Positions 1 to 12,508 of a DNA stretch of 64,000 nucleotides are shown here, in pieces (the first letter of the stretch is position 1; each line of letters opens with the position of its first letter). The position numbers and the translations under genes are program-made. The stretch is from Calliopsis andreniformis (lineage: Eukaryota; Arthropoda; Insecta; Hymenoptera; Andrenidae), in NCBI RefSeq assembly GCF_051401765.1, contig NW_027480467.1, positions 62,001 through 126,000 on the forward strand, given 5' to 3'. The notes beneath the pieces were generated by a model. It was not told where the DNA came from. It searched no databases and saw only the letters and a list, made by a program, of their open reading frames with translations.

Positions 1-1523
1 TCAATCCTCAATCCTCAATCTTAATCTTCAATCCTCAATACACAATCTTCAATCCTCAATCCTCAATCATCAATCCTCAATCCTCAATCTTCAATTCTCA
101 ATACTCAATCTTCAATACACAATCCTCAATCATCAATCCTCAATCCTCAATCCTCAATCCTCAATCCTCAATCCTCAATCCTCAATCCTCATTCTTCAAT
201 CCTCAATACCCAATCCTCAATCTTCAATCCTCAGTCCTCAATCCTCAATCCTCAATCCTCAATCCTGAATCCTCAATCTTCAATCCTCAGTCCCAAATCC
301 TCAATCTTCAATACTCAATCCACAATCCTCAATCTTCAATTCTCAATCCTCAATCGTCTACCTTCAATCCTCGATACTCAATCTTCAATCCTCAACCCTC
401 AAACCTCAATCCTCAATCCTCATTCTTCAATGCTCAATACACAATAGAATATCCTGAATTCTCATGGTTCAATGCTCAATCCACAATATCCAATAATCGA
501 ATCTCAATCCTCAAACATCAATCCTCAACACTCAATCCTCAACCCTCAATCCTCAGTCCTCAAACCTCAATCCCGAATCCCCAATCCTGAATCCTCAATC
601 TTCAGCCCTCAGTCCTCAACAATCCATTGTCAATCCTCAGTCCTCAATAGAATATCCTCAATTCACAGATCTCAATCCTCAATCCACATTCTTCAATCTT
701 CAAATCTCAATCCACAAACATGAATTCTCATCACTCAACCCTCAACACTCAGTCCTCAATCTTCAATCCTCAATCCTCAATCCTCAATCCTCAATCTTCA
801 ATCCTCAATTCTCAATCTTCAATCCTCAATCCTCAATTCTCAATCCTCAATGCTCAATCCCCAATCGTCAATCCTCAATCCCCAATCCTCAATCTTCAAT
901 CCTCAATCCTCAATCCTCAATCCTCTCATCTTCAATCCTCAATACTCAATCTTCAATCCTCAATCCTAAATCCTCAATCCTCAATCCTCAATCCTCAATC
1001 CTCAATCTTCAATCCTCAATCCTCAATCCTCAATACTCAATCTTCAATCCTCAATCCTCTATCCTCAATCCTCAATCCTCAATCCTCAATCCTCAATCGT
1101 CAATCTTCAATCCTCAATACTCAATCTTCAATCCTCAATCCTCAATCCTCAATCCTCAATCCTCATTCTTCAATCCGCAGTACCCAATCCTCAATCTTCA
1201 ATTCTCAATCGTCAACCCTCAATCCTCAATCCTCAATCCTCAATCCTCAATCATCAATCCTCAGTCCCCAATCCTCAATCTTCAATCCTCAATCCTGAAT
1301 CGTCGATCCTCAATCTTCAATACTCAATACTCAACCTTCAATCCTCCATCCTCAATCCTCAATCCTCAATCCTCAATCCTCAATCCTCAATCGTCAATCC
1401 TCATTCTTCAATCCTCAATACCCAATCCTCAATCTTCAATCCTCAATACTCAATCCTCAATTCTCAATCCTCAGTACTCAATCCTCAGCACTCATCCTCA
1501 ATCCCCAATCCTCAATCCTCAAT
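1..1523. repeat. 1.5-kb duplicated segment, copy 1
   Basis: Matches 5092-6607 at offset 5091, changing to 5084 after one heptamer is missing from the second copy near 5860. It holds a B core (anchor 445, with gaattctcatggttc after tagaatatcct) and an A-like core (648) exactly 203 bp later, as does the other copy. The match starts at the window edge, so the true duplication may begin upstream. It ends at 1524, where a replaces t. There is no gene in it. Confidence 0.9.
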
Positions 1524-2904
1524 ACTCAATCCTCAATCCTCAATATTCAATCCTCAATACTCAATCTTCAGTCCTCAATCCGCAATCATCAATCCTCAAT
1601 CCTCAATCCTCAGTCATCAATCCTCAAACTTCAGTCCTCATCCTCAATTCTCAATCCTCAACCCTCAATCCTCAAACCACAATCCTCAACTGTCAGTCCT
1701 CGTCCTCAATCCTCAACCCTCAGTCCTCAATCCTCAATCTTCAATCATCAATACTCAATCTTCAATCCTCAACACTCAATCCTCAATCCTCATTCCTCAA
1801 ACCTCAATCCTCAACCCTCAGTCCTTATCCTCAATTCTCAATTCTCAATCCTCAATCCTCAATCCTCAATCTTCGATCCTCTATAATCAATTTTCAATCC
1901 TAGATCCTCAATCCCCAATCCTCAATCCTTAATCCTCAATTTTCAATCCTCAATACTCAATCTTCAATCCTCAGTCCTCAGTCCTCAATCCTCAATTCTG
2001 AATTCTCAATCCTGAATCCTCAACCTTCAGCCCTCAGTCCTCAACAATCAGCTGTCAATTCTCAATCCTCAATAGAATATCATCAATTCACAGTTTTCAA
2101 TACTCAATGCTCAATCTGCAATCTTCAAATATCTAAACACAAGCATCAATCCTCATCACACAACCCTCAACACTCAGTCCACAATTCTCAATCTTCAATC
2201 CTCAATCCTCAATCCTCAATCCTCAATCCTCAATCTTCAACCATCAATACTCATTCATCAGTCCTCAATTCTCAATCCTCAATCCTCAATCCTCAATACT
2301 CAATCGTCAGTCTTCAATCCTCAATACTCAATATTCAATCCACAATCCTGGATCCTCAATCCTCAATCCTCATTGTTCAATCCTCAATACCCAATCCTCA
2401 ACCTTCAATACTCAATCCTCAATCCTCAATTCTCAATACTCAATCCTCAGACCTCAGTCCTCAAACCTCAATCCTCAACCCTCAGCCCTCATCCTCAATC
2501 CTCAATCCTCAACCTCAATCCTCAATCTTCAATCCTCAATACTCAATCTTCAATCCTCAATCCTCAGTCCTCAAACCTCAATTCTGAACCCTCAATCCTG
2601 AATCCTCAATCTTCAGCCCTCAGTCCTCAACAATCAGTTGTCAATCCTCAATCCTCAGTATAATATTCTCAATTCACAGTTTTCAATACTCAATACTCAA
2701 TCTGCAATCTTCAAATCTCTATCCACAGTCATCAATTCTCATCACTCAACCCTCAACACTCAGTCCTCAATGTTCAATCCTCAATCCCCAATTCTCAATC
2801 CTCGATCCTCAATGCTGAATCTTCAATCCTCAATCCTCAATCCTCAATCCTCAATCCTCAATCCTGAATATTCAATCCTCAGTCCCCAATCCTCAATCCT
2901 CAAT
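1524..2904. repeat. Divergent heptamer stretch with two A-type cores
   Basis: Heptamer array without a near-identical partner that I could find. It holds cores at 2073 (ttgtc-like allele, degenerate words around 2130-2160 such as atatcta) and 2659, where the anchor word has decayed to tataata. Several 6-base words disturb the phase. There are no genes. Confidence 0.8.
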
Positions 2905-3460
2905 CCTCAATCCTCATTCTTCAATCCTCAATACCCAATCCTCAATCTTCAATCCTCAATACTCAATCCTCAATCCTCAATTCTCAATCCTCAATCCTCA
3001 GTCGTCAGTCCTCAAACCACAATCCTCAACCCTCAGCCCTCATCCTCAATCCTCAATCCTTATTCCTCAGTCCTCAACCATCAATCCTCAATACTCAATT
3101 TTCAATCCTCAATCCTCAATCCTCAATCCTCAATCCTCAATGCTAAATCCTCAATCATCAATACTCAATCTTCAATACTCAATCCTCAATCCTCAATCCT
3201 GAATCCTCAATACGAAAGCATCAATACTCAATTCTCAATACTCAAAAGAACATCCTGAATTCTCAGGATCCAATACTCAAACCTCAAACCTCAAACCTCA
3301 GCCATCATCCTCAATCCTCAATCCTCAATCGTCAATCCTCAACCTTCAATCCTCAACACCCAGCCTTCAACCCTCAATCCTCAATCCTCAATCGTCAATC
3401 CGCAATCCTCAATCCTTAGTCATCAATCCTCAACCTTCAATACTCAACCCTCTATCCTCA
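2905..3460. repeat. Roughly 550-bp duplicated segment, copy 1
   Basis: Matches 3624-4172 at offset 719, then 712 after a heptamer difference near 2960. Shared landmarks are gtcgtcag (3001 and 3713), a tattcctcag word (3061 and 3773), and a decayed core with aagaaca replacing tagaata (3246 and 3958) followed by ctcaggatcc. It is part of an old flank type related to B cores. Confidence 0.85.
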
Positions 3461-3623
3461 ATCCTCAATCCTCAATCTTCAATCCACAATAGTCAATCTT
3501 CAATCCTCAATCCTCAATCCTCAATCCTCAATACTCAATCCTCAATGCTCAACCCTCAATCCTCAATCCTCAATCTTCAATCCTCAATACTCAATCTTCA
3601 ATCCTCAATACTCAATCCTCAAT
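3461..3623. repeat. Spacer of ordinary heptamers
   Basis: Plain tcctcaa and tcttcaa words lying between the two copies of the roughly 550-bp duplicated segment. Nothing else is seen. Confidence 0.75.
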
Positions 3624-4172
3624 CCTCAATCCTCATTCTTCAATCCTCAATACCCAATCCTCAATCTTCAATCCTCAATCCTCAATCCTCAATTCTCAAT
3701 CCTCAATCCTCAGTCGTCAGTCCTCAAACCACAATCCTCAACCCTCAGCCCTCATCCTCAATCCTCAATCCTTATTCCTCAGTCCTCAACCATCAATCCT
3801 CAATACTCAATTTTCAATCCTCAATCCTCAATCCTCAATCCTCAATCCTCAATGCTAAATCCTCAGTCATCAATACTCAATCTTCAAAACTCAATCCTCA
3901 ATCCTCAATCCTGAATCCTCAATACTAAAGCATCAATACTCAATTCTCAATACTCAAAAGAACATCCTGAATTCTCAGGATCCAATACTCAAACCTCAAA
4001 CCTCAAACCTCAGCCATCATCCTCAATCCTCAATCCTCAATCGTCAATCCTCAACCTTCAATCCTCAACACTCAGCCTTCAACCCTCAATCCTCAATCCT
4101 CAATCGTCAATCCGCAATCCTCAATCCTCAGTCATCAATCCTCAACCTTCAATACTCAATCCTCTATCCTCA
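3624..4172. repeat. Roughly 550-bp duplicated segment, copy 2
   Basis: Partner of 2905-3460. Differences are few, for example tacgaaag at 3210 against tactaaag at 3922, and cacccag against cactcag. The direct neighbour arrangement suggests a tandem duplication of about 0.7 kb. Confidence 0.85.
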
Positions 4173-5091
4173 ATCCTGAATCCCCAATCCTCAATCCTCA
4201 ATCTTCAATCCTCAATCCTCAATCCTCAATCCTCAACCCTCAATCCTCAATGTTCAATCCTCAATACCCAATCCTCAGTCTTCAATCCTCAATACTCAAT
4301 CCTCAATCCTCAATCCTCAATCCTCAAACCTCAGTCCTCAATCCTCAATCCTCAATCCTCAATCCTCAATCCTCAATCGTCAATCTTCAATCCTCAATAC
4401 TCAATCTTCAATACTCAATCCTCAATCCTCAATCCTCAATCCTCATTCTTCAATCCTCAGTACCCAATCCTCAATCTTCAATCCTCAATCCTCAACCCTC
4501 AATCCTCAATCCTCAATCCTCAATCCTCAATCCTCAATCCTCAATCATCAATCCTCAGTCCCAAATACTCAATCTTCAATACTCAATCCTCAATACTCAA
4601 TCTTCAATCCTCAACCCTCAATACTCAGTCCCCAATCCTCAATCTTCAATCCTCAATCCTCAATCCTGAACCATCAATCTTGATCTTCAATCCTCAATAC
4701 TCAATCTTCAATCCTGAATCCTCAATCCCCAATCCTCAATCTTCAATCCTCAATCCTCAATCCTGAACCATCAATCTTAATCTTCAATCCTCAATACTCA
4801 ATCTTCAATCCTCCATCCTCAATCCTCAATCCTCAACCCTCAATCCTCAATGTTCAATCCTCAGTCCCCAACCCTCAATCTTCTATCCTCAATACTCAAT
4901 ACTCAATCCTCAACCATGAACCCTCAACCTTCAGCCCTCAGTCCTCAACAATCAGTTGTCAATCATCAATCCTCAATAGAATATCATCAATTCACAGTTT
5001 TCAATACTCAATACTCAATCTGCAATCTTCAAACCTCTATCCACAAACATCAATTCTCATCACTCAACACTCAACACTCAGTCTTCAATCC
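4173..5091. repeat. Heptamer stretch with local duplication and one core
   Basis: This stretch includes an imperfect local repeat: a phrase ending in a gaaccatcaatctt word occurs at about 4668 and again at about 4765. It has one A core (anchor 4977, ttgtc allele, tagaatatcatc). There are no genes. Confidence 0.75.
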
Positions 5092-6607
5092 TCAATCCTC
5101 AATCCTCAATCTTAATCTTCAATCCTCAATACACAATCTTCAATCCTCAATCCTCAATCATCAATCCTCAATCCTCAATCTTCAATTCTCAATACTCAAT
5201 CTTCAATACACAATCCTCAATCATCAATCCTCAATCCTCAATCCTCAATCCTCAATCCTCAATCCTCAATCCTCAATCCTCATTCTTCAATCCTCAATAC
5301 CCAATCCTCAATCTTCAATCCTCAGTCCTCAATCCTCAATCCTCAATCCTCAATCCTGAATCCTCAATCTTCAATCTTCAGTCCCAAATCCTCAATCTTC
5401 AATACTCAATCCACAATCCTCAATCTTCAATTCTCAATCCTCAATCGTCTACCTTCAATCCTCGATACTCAATCTTCAATCCTCAACCCTCAAACCTCAA
5501 TCCTCAATCCTCATTCTTCAATACTCAATACACAATAGAATATCCTGAATTCTCATGGTTCAATGCTCAATCCACAATATCCAATAATCGAATCTCAATC
5601 CTCAAACATCAATCCTCAACACTCAATCCTCAACCCTCAATCCTCAGTCCTCAAACCTCAATCCCGAATCCCCAATCCTGAATCCTCAATCTTCAGCCCT
5701 CAGTCCTCAACAATCCATTGTCAATCCTCAGTCCTCAATAGAATATCCTCAATTCACAGATCTCAATCCTCAATCCACATTCTTCAATCTTCAAATCTCA
5801 ATCCACAAACATGAATTCTCATCACTCAACCCTCAACACTCAGTCCTCAATCTTCAATCCTCAATCCTCAATCCTCAATCTTCAATCCTCAATTCTCAAT
5901 CTTCAATCCTCAATCCTCAATTCTCAATCCTCAATGCTCAATCCCCAATCGTCAATCCTCAATCCCCAATCCTCAATCTTCAATCCTCAATCCTCAATCC
6001 TCAATCCTCTCATCTTCAATCCTCAATACTCAATCTTCAATCCTCAATCCTAAATCCTCAATCCTCAATCCTCAATCCTCAATCCTCAATCTTCAATCCT
6101 CAATCCTCAATCCTCAATACTCAATCTTCAATCCTCAATCCTCTATCCTCAATCCTCAATCCTCAATCCTCAATCCTCAATCGTCAATCTTCAATCCTCA
6201 ATACTCAATCTTCAATCCTCAATCCTCAATCCTCAATCCTCAATCCTCATTCTTCAATCCGCAGTACCCAATCCTCAATCTTCAATCCTCAATCGTCAAC
6301 CCTCAATCCTCAATCCTCAATCCTCAATCCTCAATCATCAATCCTCAGTCCCCAATCCTCAATCTTCAATCCTCAATCCTGAATCGTCGATCCTCAATCT
6401 TCAATACTCAATACTCAACCTTCAATCCTCCATCCTCAATCCTCAATCCTCAATCCTCAATCCTCAATCCTCAATCGTCAATCCTCATTCTTCAATCCTC
6501 AATACCCAATCCTCAATCTTCAATCCTCAATACTCAATCCTCAATTCTCAATCCTCAGTACTCAATCCTCAGCACTCATCCTCAATCCCCAATCCTCAAT
6601 CCTCAAT
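5092..6607. repeat. 1.5-kb duplicated segment, copy 2
   Basis: Partner of 1-1523. It carries the same B core (5536) and A-like core (5739) 203 bp apart, and the same frame start at 5811 (720 in copy 1). A 7-bp deletion near 5860 shifts the reading frame, so the open frame shrinks from 192 to 80 codons. This is direct evidence that no protein is being preserved. Confidence 0.9.
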
Positions 6608-8393
6608 TCTCAATCTTCAATCCTCAATTCTCAATCGTCAATCTTCAATCCTCAATCCTCAATCCTCAATCCTCAATCGTCAATCTTCAATCCTCAATAC
6701 TCAATCTTCAATCCTCAATCCTCAATCCTCAATCCTCAATCCTCATTCTTCAATCCTCAATACCCAATCCTCAATCTTCAATCCTCAATCCTCAATCCTC
6801 AATCCTCAATCCTCAATCCTCAATCCTCAATCCTCAATCTTCAATCCTCAGTCCCAAATCCTCAATCTTCAATACTCAATCGTCAATCCTCAATCTTCAA
6901 TCCTCAATACTCAATCTTCAACCATCAATCCTCAGTCCTCAAACCTCAATCCGGAGTCCTCAATCCTGAATCCTCAACCTTCAGCCCACGGTCCCCAAAC
7001 AATTAATTGTCAATCCACAATCCTCAATAGAATATCCTCAATTCATAGTTCTCAATACTCATTCCCCATTCTACAATCTTCAAATCTCAATCAACAAACA
7101 TCAATTATCGTCACTCAACCCGCAACACTCAGGCCCCAATCCTCAATATTCAATCCTCAATCCACAATCCTCAACCTTCAATCCTCAATACTCACTCTTC
7201 AATGCTCATTCCTCAATCCTCAATCCTCAATACTCAATCCTCAATCCTCAATCCTCAGACCTCAAACATCAATACAAAACCCTCAGTCCTCGTCCTCAAT
7301 CCACAAGCCTCAATCCTCAATCCTCAGTTCTCAATCCTCAATCCTCAATCCTCAAACCTCAATCCTCTACCGTCAGTCCTCGTCCTCAATCCTCAAATAT
7401 CAATCCTCAATACTTAATCGTCAATCCTGAATCCCCAATCCTCAATCTTCAATCCTCAATCCTCAATCACCAATCCTCAACCTCAATATTCAACACACAA
7501 CCCTCAACCATCAATCCTCAATACTCAACCATCAATCCTCAATTCTCAATACTCAACAGAATATCCTGAATTCTCATGGTTCAATATTCATCCACAAAAT
7601 TCAATAATCAAATCTCAATCCTCAAACATCAATTCTCAACACCCTATCCTCAATACTCAGTCCTCTCTCTTCAATCCTCCATCTTCAATCCTCAATCCTC
7701 AAGCGTCAATCCTCAATCCTCAATCCTCAGCCATCAATCCTCAGTCCTCAAACCTCAATCCGGAATCCTCAATCCTGAATCCTCAACCTTCAGCCGACGG
7801 TCCCCAACTATCAATAGTCAATCCCCAACCCTCAATAGAATATCCTCAATTCATAGTTCTCAATACTCAATCCCCATTCCACAATCTCCAAATCTCAATC
7901 CACAAACATCAATTATCATTACTCAACACGCAACACTCAGTCTCCAATCCTCAATATTCAATCCTCAATATTCAATCCTCAATCCACAAACCTCAACCTT
8001 AAATCCTCAATACTCACTCTTCAATGCTCATTCCTCAATCCTCAATCATCAATTCTCAATCCTCAATCTTCAATCCTCAATACTCAATCATCAATCCTCA
8101 ATCATCAATCCTCAGTCCTCAATCCTCAATCCTCAATTCTCAATCTTCAATCCTCAATACTCAATCATCAATCCTCAATCCTCAATCCTCAACCTTCAAT
8201 CCTCTATACTCAATCTTCAATCCTCAATCCTCAATCCTCAATCCTCAATCTTCAATCCTCAATCCTCAATCCTCAATCCTCAATCCTCTGTCTTCAATCC
8301 TCAATACCCGATCCTCAATCTTCAATCCTCAATCCTCAATCCTCATTTCTCAATCTTCAATCCTCAATCCTCAATCCTCAATCCCCAATCGTC
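6608..8393. repeat. Old flank with B and intermediate cores
   Basis: Cores are at 7028, 7557 (B type, cagaata) and 7836. The 7028 and 7836 cores are intermediate between A and B (attcatag, catagttctc, ccccatt). A stretch near 7668-7730 with ctctctcttc and an aagcgtc word recurs at about 63900, next to the B core at 63794. There are no genes. Confidence 0.8.
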
Positions 8394-9416
8394 AGTCTTC
8401 AATCCTCAATACACGATCCTCAATCTTCAATCCTCAATCCTCAATCCTCAATCCTCAATCCTCAATCCTCAGTCCTCAGTACTCAAACCTCAATCCTGAA
8501 TCCTCAATCCTGAATCCTCAATCTTGAGCCCTCAGTCCTCAAAAATCAGTTGTCAATTCTCAATCCTCAATAGAATATCATCAATTCACAGTTTTCAATA
8601 CTCAATACTCAATCTGCTATCTTTAAATCTCTATACACAAACATCAATTCTCATCACTCAACCCTCAACACTCAGTCCCCAATCCTCAATCTTCAATCCT
8701 CAATCATTCAATCCTCAATCCTCAATCCTCAATATTCAATCCTCAATACTCAATCATCAATCCTCAGACCTCAATCCTCAGTCCTCAATCCTCAAACCTC
8801 AATCCTCAACCCTCAGCCCTCATCCTCAATCCTCAATCCTCAATCCTCAATCTTCAATCTTCAATCCTCAATAATCAATCTTCAACCCTCAATCCTCAGT
8901 CCTCAAACCTCAATTCTGAATCCTCAATCCTGAATGCTCAATTTTCAGCCCTCAGTCCTCAACAATCAGTTGTCAATACTCAATCCTCAATAGAATATCC
9001 TCAATTCACAGTTTTCAATACTCAATGCTCAATCTGCGATCTTCAAACCTCTATCCACAAACACCAATTCTCATCACTCAACCCTCAACACTCAGTCCTC
9101 AATGTTCAATCCTCAATCCTCAATCCTCATTCTTCAATCCTCAATACCCAATCCTCAATCTTCAATACTCAATCCTCAATCCTCAATTCTCAATCCTCAA
9201 TCCTCAGTCCTCAGTCCTCAAACCTCAATCCTCAACCCTCAGCCATCATCCTCAATCCTCAATCCTCAATCCTCAATCCTCAATCTTCAATCCTCAATAC
9301 TCAGTCTTCAATCCTCAATCCTCAGTCATCAAACCTCAATTCTGAATCCTCAATCCTGAATCCTCAATCTTCAGCCCTGAGTCCTCAACAATCAGTTGTC
9401 AATCCTGAATCCTCAA
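8394..9416. repeat. Block with cores 8571 and 8991; start of a 3-kb distant duplication
   Basis: Positions 8394-9119 match 22021-22746 at offset 13627, and 9120 onward matches from 23566 at offset 14446. Both cores carry the ttgtc allele; the 8571 core has caaaaatcag in place of caacaatcag, shared with 22198. The cores are 420 bp apart in both copies. Confidence 0.88.
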
Positions 9417-10444
9417 TAGAATATCCTCAATTCACAGTTTTCGATACTCACTACACAATCTGCAACCTTCAAGCCTCTATCCACAAACATCAATTCTCAT
9501 CACCCAACCCTCAACACTCAGACCTCAATGTTCAATCCTCAATCCTCAATCCACAATCCTCAATCGTCAATTTTCAATCCTCAATCCACAGTCTTCAATC
9601 TTCAATCGCCCATGCTCAATCCTCAATCCTCAATCTTCAGTCCTCAACCCTCAATCCTCAATACCAAATCCTCTATCTTCAATCCTCAATCCTCAATCCT
9701 CAATCTTCAATCCTCAATCCTCAATCTTCAATACTCAATCCTCAATCCTCAATCTTCAATACTCAATACTCAATCTTTAATCCTCAATCCCCAATCCTCA
9801 ATCTCCAATCCTCAATCCTCAATCCTCAATCCTCAATCCTCAATCCTCAATCCTCCATCATCAATCCTCAAACTTCAATCCTCAATACTCAATCATCAAT
9901 CCTCAATCGTCAATCCTCAATCTTCAATCCTCAATACTCAATCCTCAATCCTCAATCCCCAATTCTCAGTCTTCAATCCTCAATACCCGATCCTCAATCT
10001 TCAATCCTCAGTCCTCAATCCTCAATTCTCAATCCTCAATCCTCAGTCCTCAGTCCTCAAACCTCTATCCTCAACCCTCAGCGCTCATAGTCAATCCTCA
10101 ATCATCAATCCTCAATCCTCAATCTTCAATCCTCAATACTCAACCTTCAATCCTCAATCCTCAATTCTCAATCCTCAATACTGAATCCTCAATCGTCAAT
10201 CCTCAATCCCCAATCCTCAATCTTCAATACTCAATCCTCAATCCTCAATCCAAAATCCTCAATCTTCAAACCTCAATACTGAATCTTCAATCCTCAATCC
10301 TCAATCCTCAATCCTCAATCCTCTTTCTTCAATCCTCAATACCCAATCCTCAGTCCTCAAACCTCAATTCTGAATCCTCAATCCTGAATCCTCAATCTTC
10401 AGCCCTCAGTCCTCAACAATCAGGTGACAATACTCAATCCCCAA
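9417..10444. repeat. Block E copy 1 (1028 bp)
   Basis: A 1028-bp core-to-core interval that starts with a core carrying ttttcgatactcac and caaccttcaagcc. Five copies of identical length occur (9417, 11481, 23863, 26409, 32642). The open frame at 9528-10184 differs from the one at 23974-24630 by a single residue (g at 10083 against c at 24529). It contains a 6-base slip word, which is why 1028 is 6 modulo 7. Confidence 0.92.
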
Positions 10445-10857
10445 TAGAATATCGTCAATTCACAGTTTTCAATACTCAATACTTAATCTGCATTCTTCAA
10501 ATCTCCATCCACAAACATCAGTTCTCATCACTCAACCCTCAACACTCAGTCCCCAAACCTCAATCTTCTATCCTCAACCCTCAATCCTCAATCCTCAATC
10601 CTCAATCCTCAATCTTCAATCCTCAATCCTCATTACTGAATCCTCAATCCTCAATCCTCAATCCTCAATCATCAACCCTCAATCTTCAATACTCAATCCT
10701 CAATCCTCAATCGTCAATCTTCAATCCTCAATACTCAATCTTCAATTATCAATCCTCAATGCTCACTCCTCAAACCTCAATTCTGAATCCTCAATCCTGA
10801 ATCCACAATCTTCAGCCCTCAGTCCTGAACAATCAGGTTACAATCCTCAGTCCTCAA
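10445..10857. repeat. Block F copy 1 (413 bp)
   Basis: Core-to-core interval of exactly 59 heptamers. It starts at an A core preceded by tccccaa and followed by tcgtcaa. It is found after block E at 24891, 27437 and 33670 with the same length, and is absent after the E block at 11481. Confidence 0.88.
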
Positions 10858-11480
10858 CAGAATATCCTCAATTCACAGCTTTCAATACTCAACACACAAT
10901 CTGCAATCTTCAAATCTCTATCCACAAACATCAATCCTCATCACTCAACCCTCAACCCTCTGTCCTCAATGTTCAATCCTCAATCCTCAATTCTCAATAC
11001 TCAATCCTCAATCCTCAATCATCAATCCTCAATCTTCAATCCTCAATACTCAATCTTTAATCCTCAGTCCTCAATCCTCAATCTTCAATCTTCAATCCTC
11101 AACCCGCAATCCTCAATCCTCAATCCTCAATCCTCAGTCCTCAATCCGCAATCTTCAATCCTCAATACTCAATCTTCAATCCTCAATACTCAACCCTCAA
11201 CCCTCAGTCCTCATTCTTCAATCCTCAATAACCAATCCTCAGTCTTCAATCCTCATTCCTCAACACTTAATCCTCAATCCTCAATCCTCAATCTTCAATC
11301 CTCAATACTCAATCATCAATCCGCAATCCTCAATTCTCAATCTTCAATCCTCAATACTCAATCTTCAATACTCAATCCTCAATCCTCACTCCTCAAACAT
11401 CAATTCTGAATCCTCAATCCTGAATCCTCAATCTTCAGCCCTCAGTCCTGAACAATCAGGTGACAATCCTCAATCCTCAA
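10858..11480. repeat. Block G copy 1 (623 bp)
   Basis: Interval of exactly 89 heptamers beginning with a core whose anchor is cagaata, preceded by cctgaacaatcagg. Intervals of the same length starting with the same cagaata core begin at 12509, 25304, 34083, 47225 and 49586; 47225 and 49586 have a different distal half. Confidence 0.88.
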
Positions 11481-11606
11481 TAGAATATCCTCAATTCACA
11501 GTTTTCGATACTCAATACACAATCTGCAACCTTCAAGCCTCTATCCACAAACATCAATTCTCATCACCCAACCCTCAACACTCAGACCTCAATGTTCAAT
11601 CCTCAA
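11390..11606 (+). repeat. Representative 217-bp core element (31 heptamers), type A
   Basis: This is a representative of the core found 101 times in the window. It is 31 heptamers long and runs from anchor-91 to anchor+125, where the anchor is the first base of tagaata (here 11481). Diagnostic words by offset: caatcag at -28, gtgacaa at -21, tagaata at 0, ttcacag at +14, tctgcaa at +42, atctcta at +56, ttctcat at +77, tgttcaa at +112. All stay in 7-bp phase although several share few bases with tcctcaa. The core holds most of the G residues of the + strand. It contains stop triplets (tga, tag) and thereby ends most open frames. Its 3-prime tgttcaa supplies the ATG at anchor+111 from which 22 of the apparent frames begin. 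Function unknown; a protein-binding box is possible but not shown. Confidence 0.9.
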
Positions 11607-12508
11607 TCCTCAATCCACAATCCTCAATCGTCAATTTTCAATCCTCAATCCACAGTCTTCAATCTTCAATCGCCCATGCTCAATCCTCAATCCTCAATCT
11701 TCAGTCCTCAACCCTCAATCCTCAATACCAAATCCTCTATCTTCAATCCTCAATCCTCAATCCTCAATCTTCAATCCTCAATCCTCAATCTTCAATACTC
11801 AATCCTCAATCCTCAATCTTCAATACTCAATACTCAATCTATAATCCTCAATCCCCAATCCTCAATCCCCAATCCTCAATCCTCAATCCTCAATCCTCAA
11901 TCCTCAATCCTCAATCCTCCATCATCAATCCTCAATCTTCAATCCTCAATACTCAATCATCAATCCTCAATCGTCAATCCTCAACCTTCAATCCTCAATA
12001 CTCAATCCTCAATCCTCAATCCCCAATTCTCAGTCTTCAATCCTCAATACCCGATCCTCAATCTTCAATCCTCAGTCCTCAATCCTCAATTCTCAATCCT
12101 CAATCCTCAGTCCTCAGTCCTCAAACCTCTACCCTCAACCCTCAGCCCTCATAGTCAATCCTCAATCATCAATCCTCAATCCTCAATCTTCAATCCTCAA
12201 TACTCAACCTTCAATCCTCAATCCTCAATTCTCAATCCTCAATACTGAATCCTCAATCGTCAATCCTCAATCCCCAATCCTCAATCTTCAATACTCAATC
12301 CTCAATCCTCAATCCAAAATCCTCAATCTTCAAACCTCAATACTGAATCTTCAATCCTCAATCCTCAATCCTCAATCCTCAATCCTCTTTCTTCAATCCT
12401 CAATACCCAATCCTCAGTCCTCAAACCTCAATTCTGAATCCTCAATCCTGAATCCTCAATCTTCAGCCCTCAGTCCTGAACAATCAGGTGACAATCCTCA
12501 GTCCTCAA
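11481..12508. repeat. Block E copy 2 (1028 bp)
   Basis: Tandem repeat of 9417-10444 at offset 2064 (= 1028+413+623). It has a few substitutions, for example ctataatcc for ctttaatcc near 11839. It is followed directly by a G block without an intervening F block. Confidence 0.92.

Noticed and set aside
10081..10100. Promoter or terminator candidates in A/T-rich words (tataata at 2659, catttaatcc words)
   Set aside because: They are single-base variants of heptamers with no paired element and no downstream gene; no stem followed by a T-run was found.
11390..11606. The core as an inserted transposon, short interspersed element or att site
   Set aside because: It is in exact heptamer phase, has no terminal inverted repeats, no target duplications and no A-tail, and all copies share one orientation. 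It looks derived from the heptamer by substitution.
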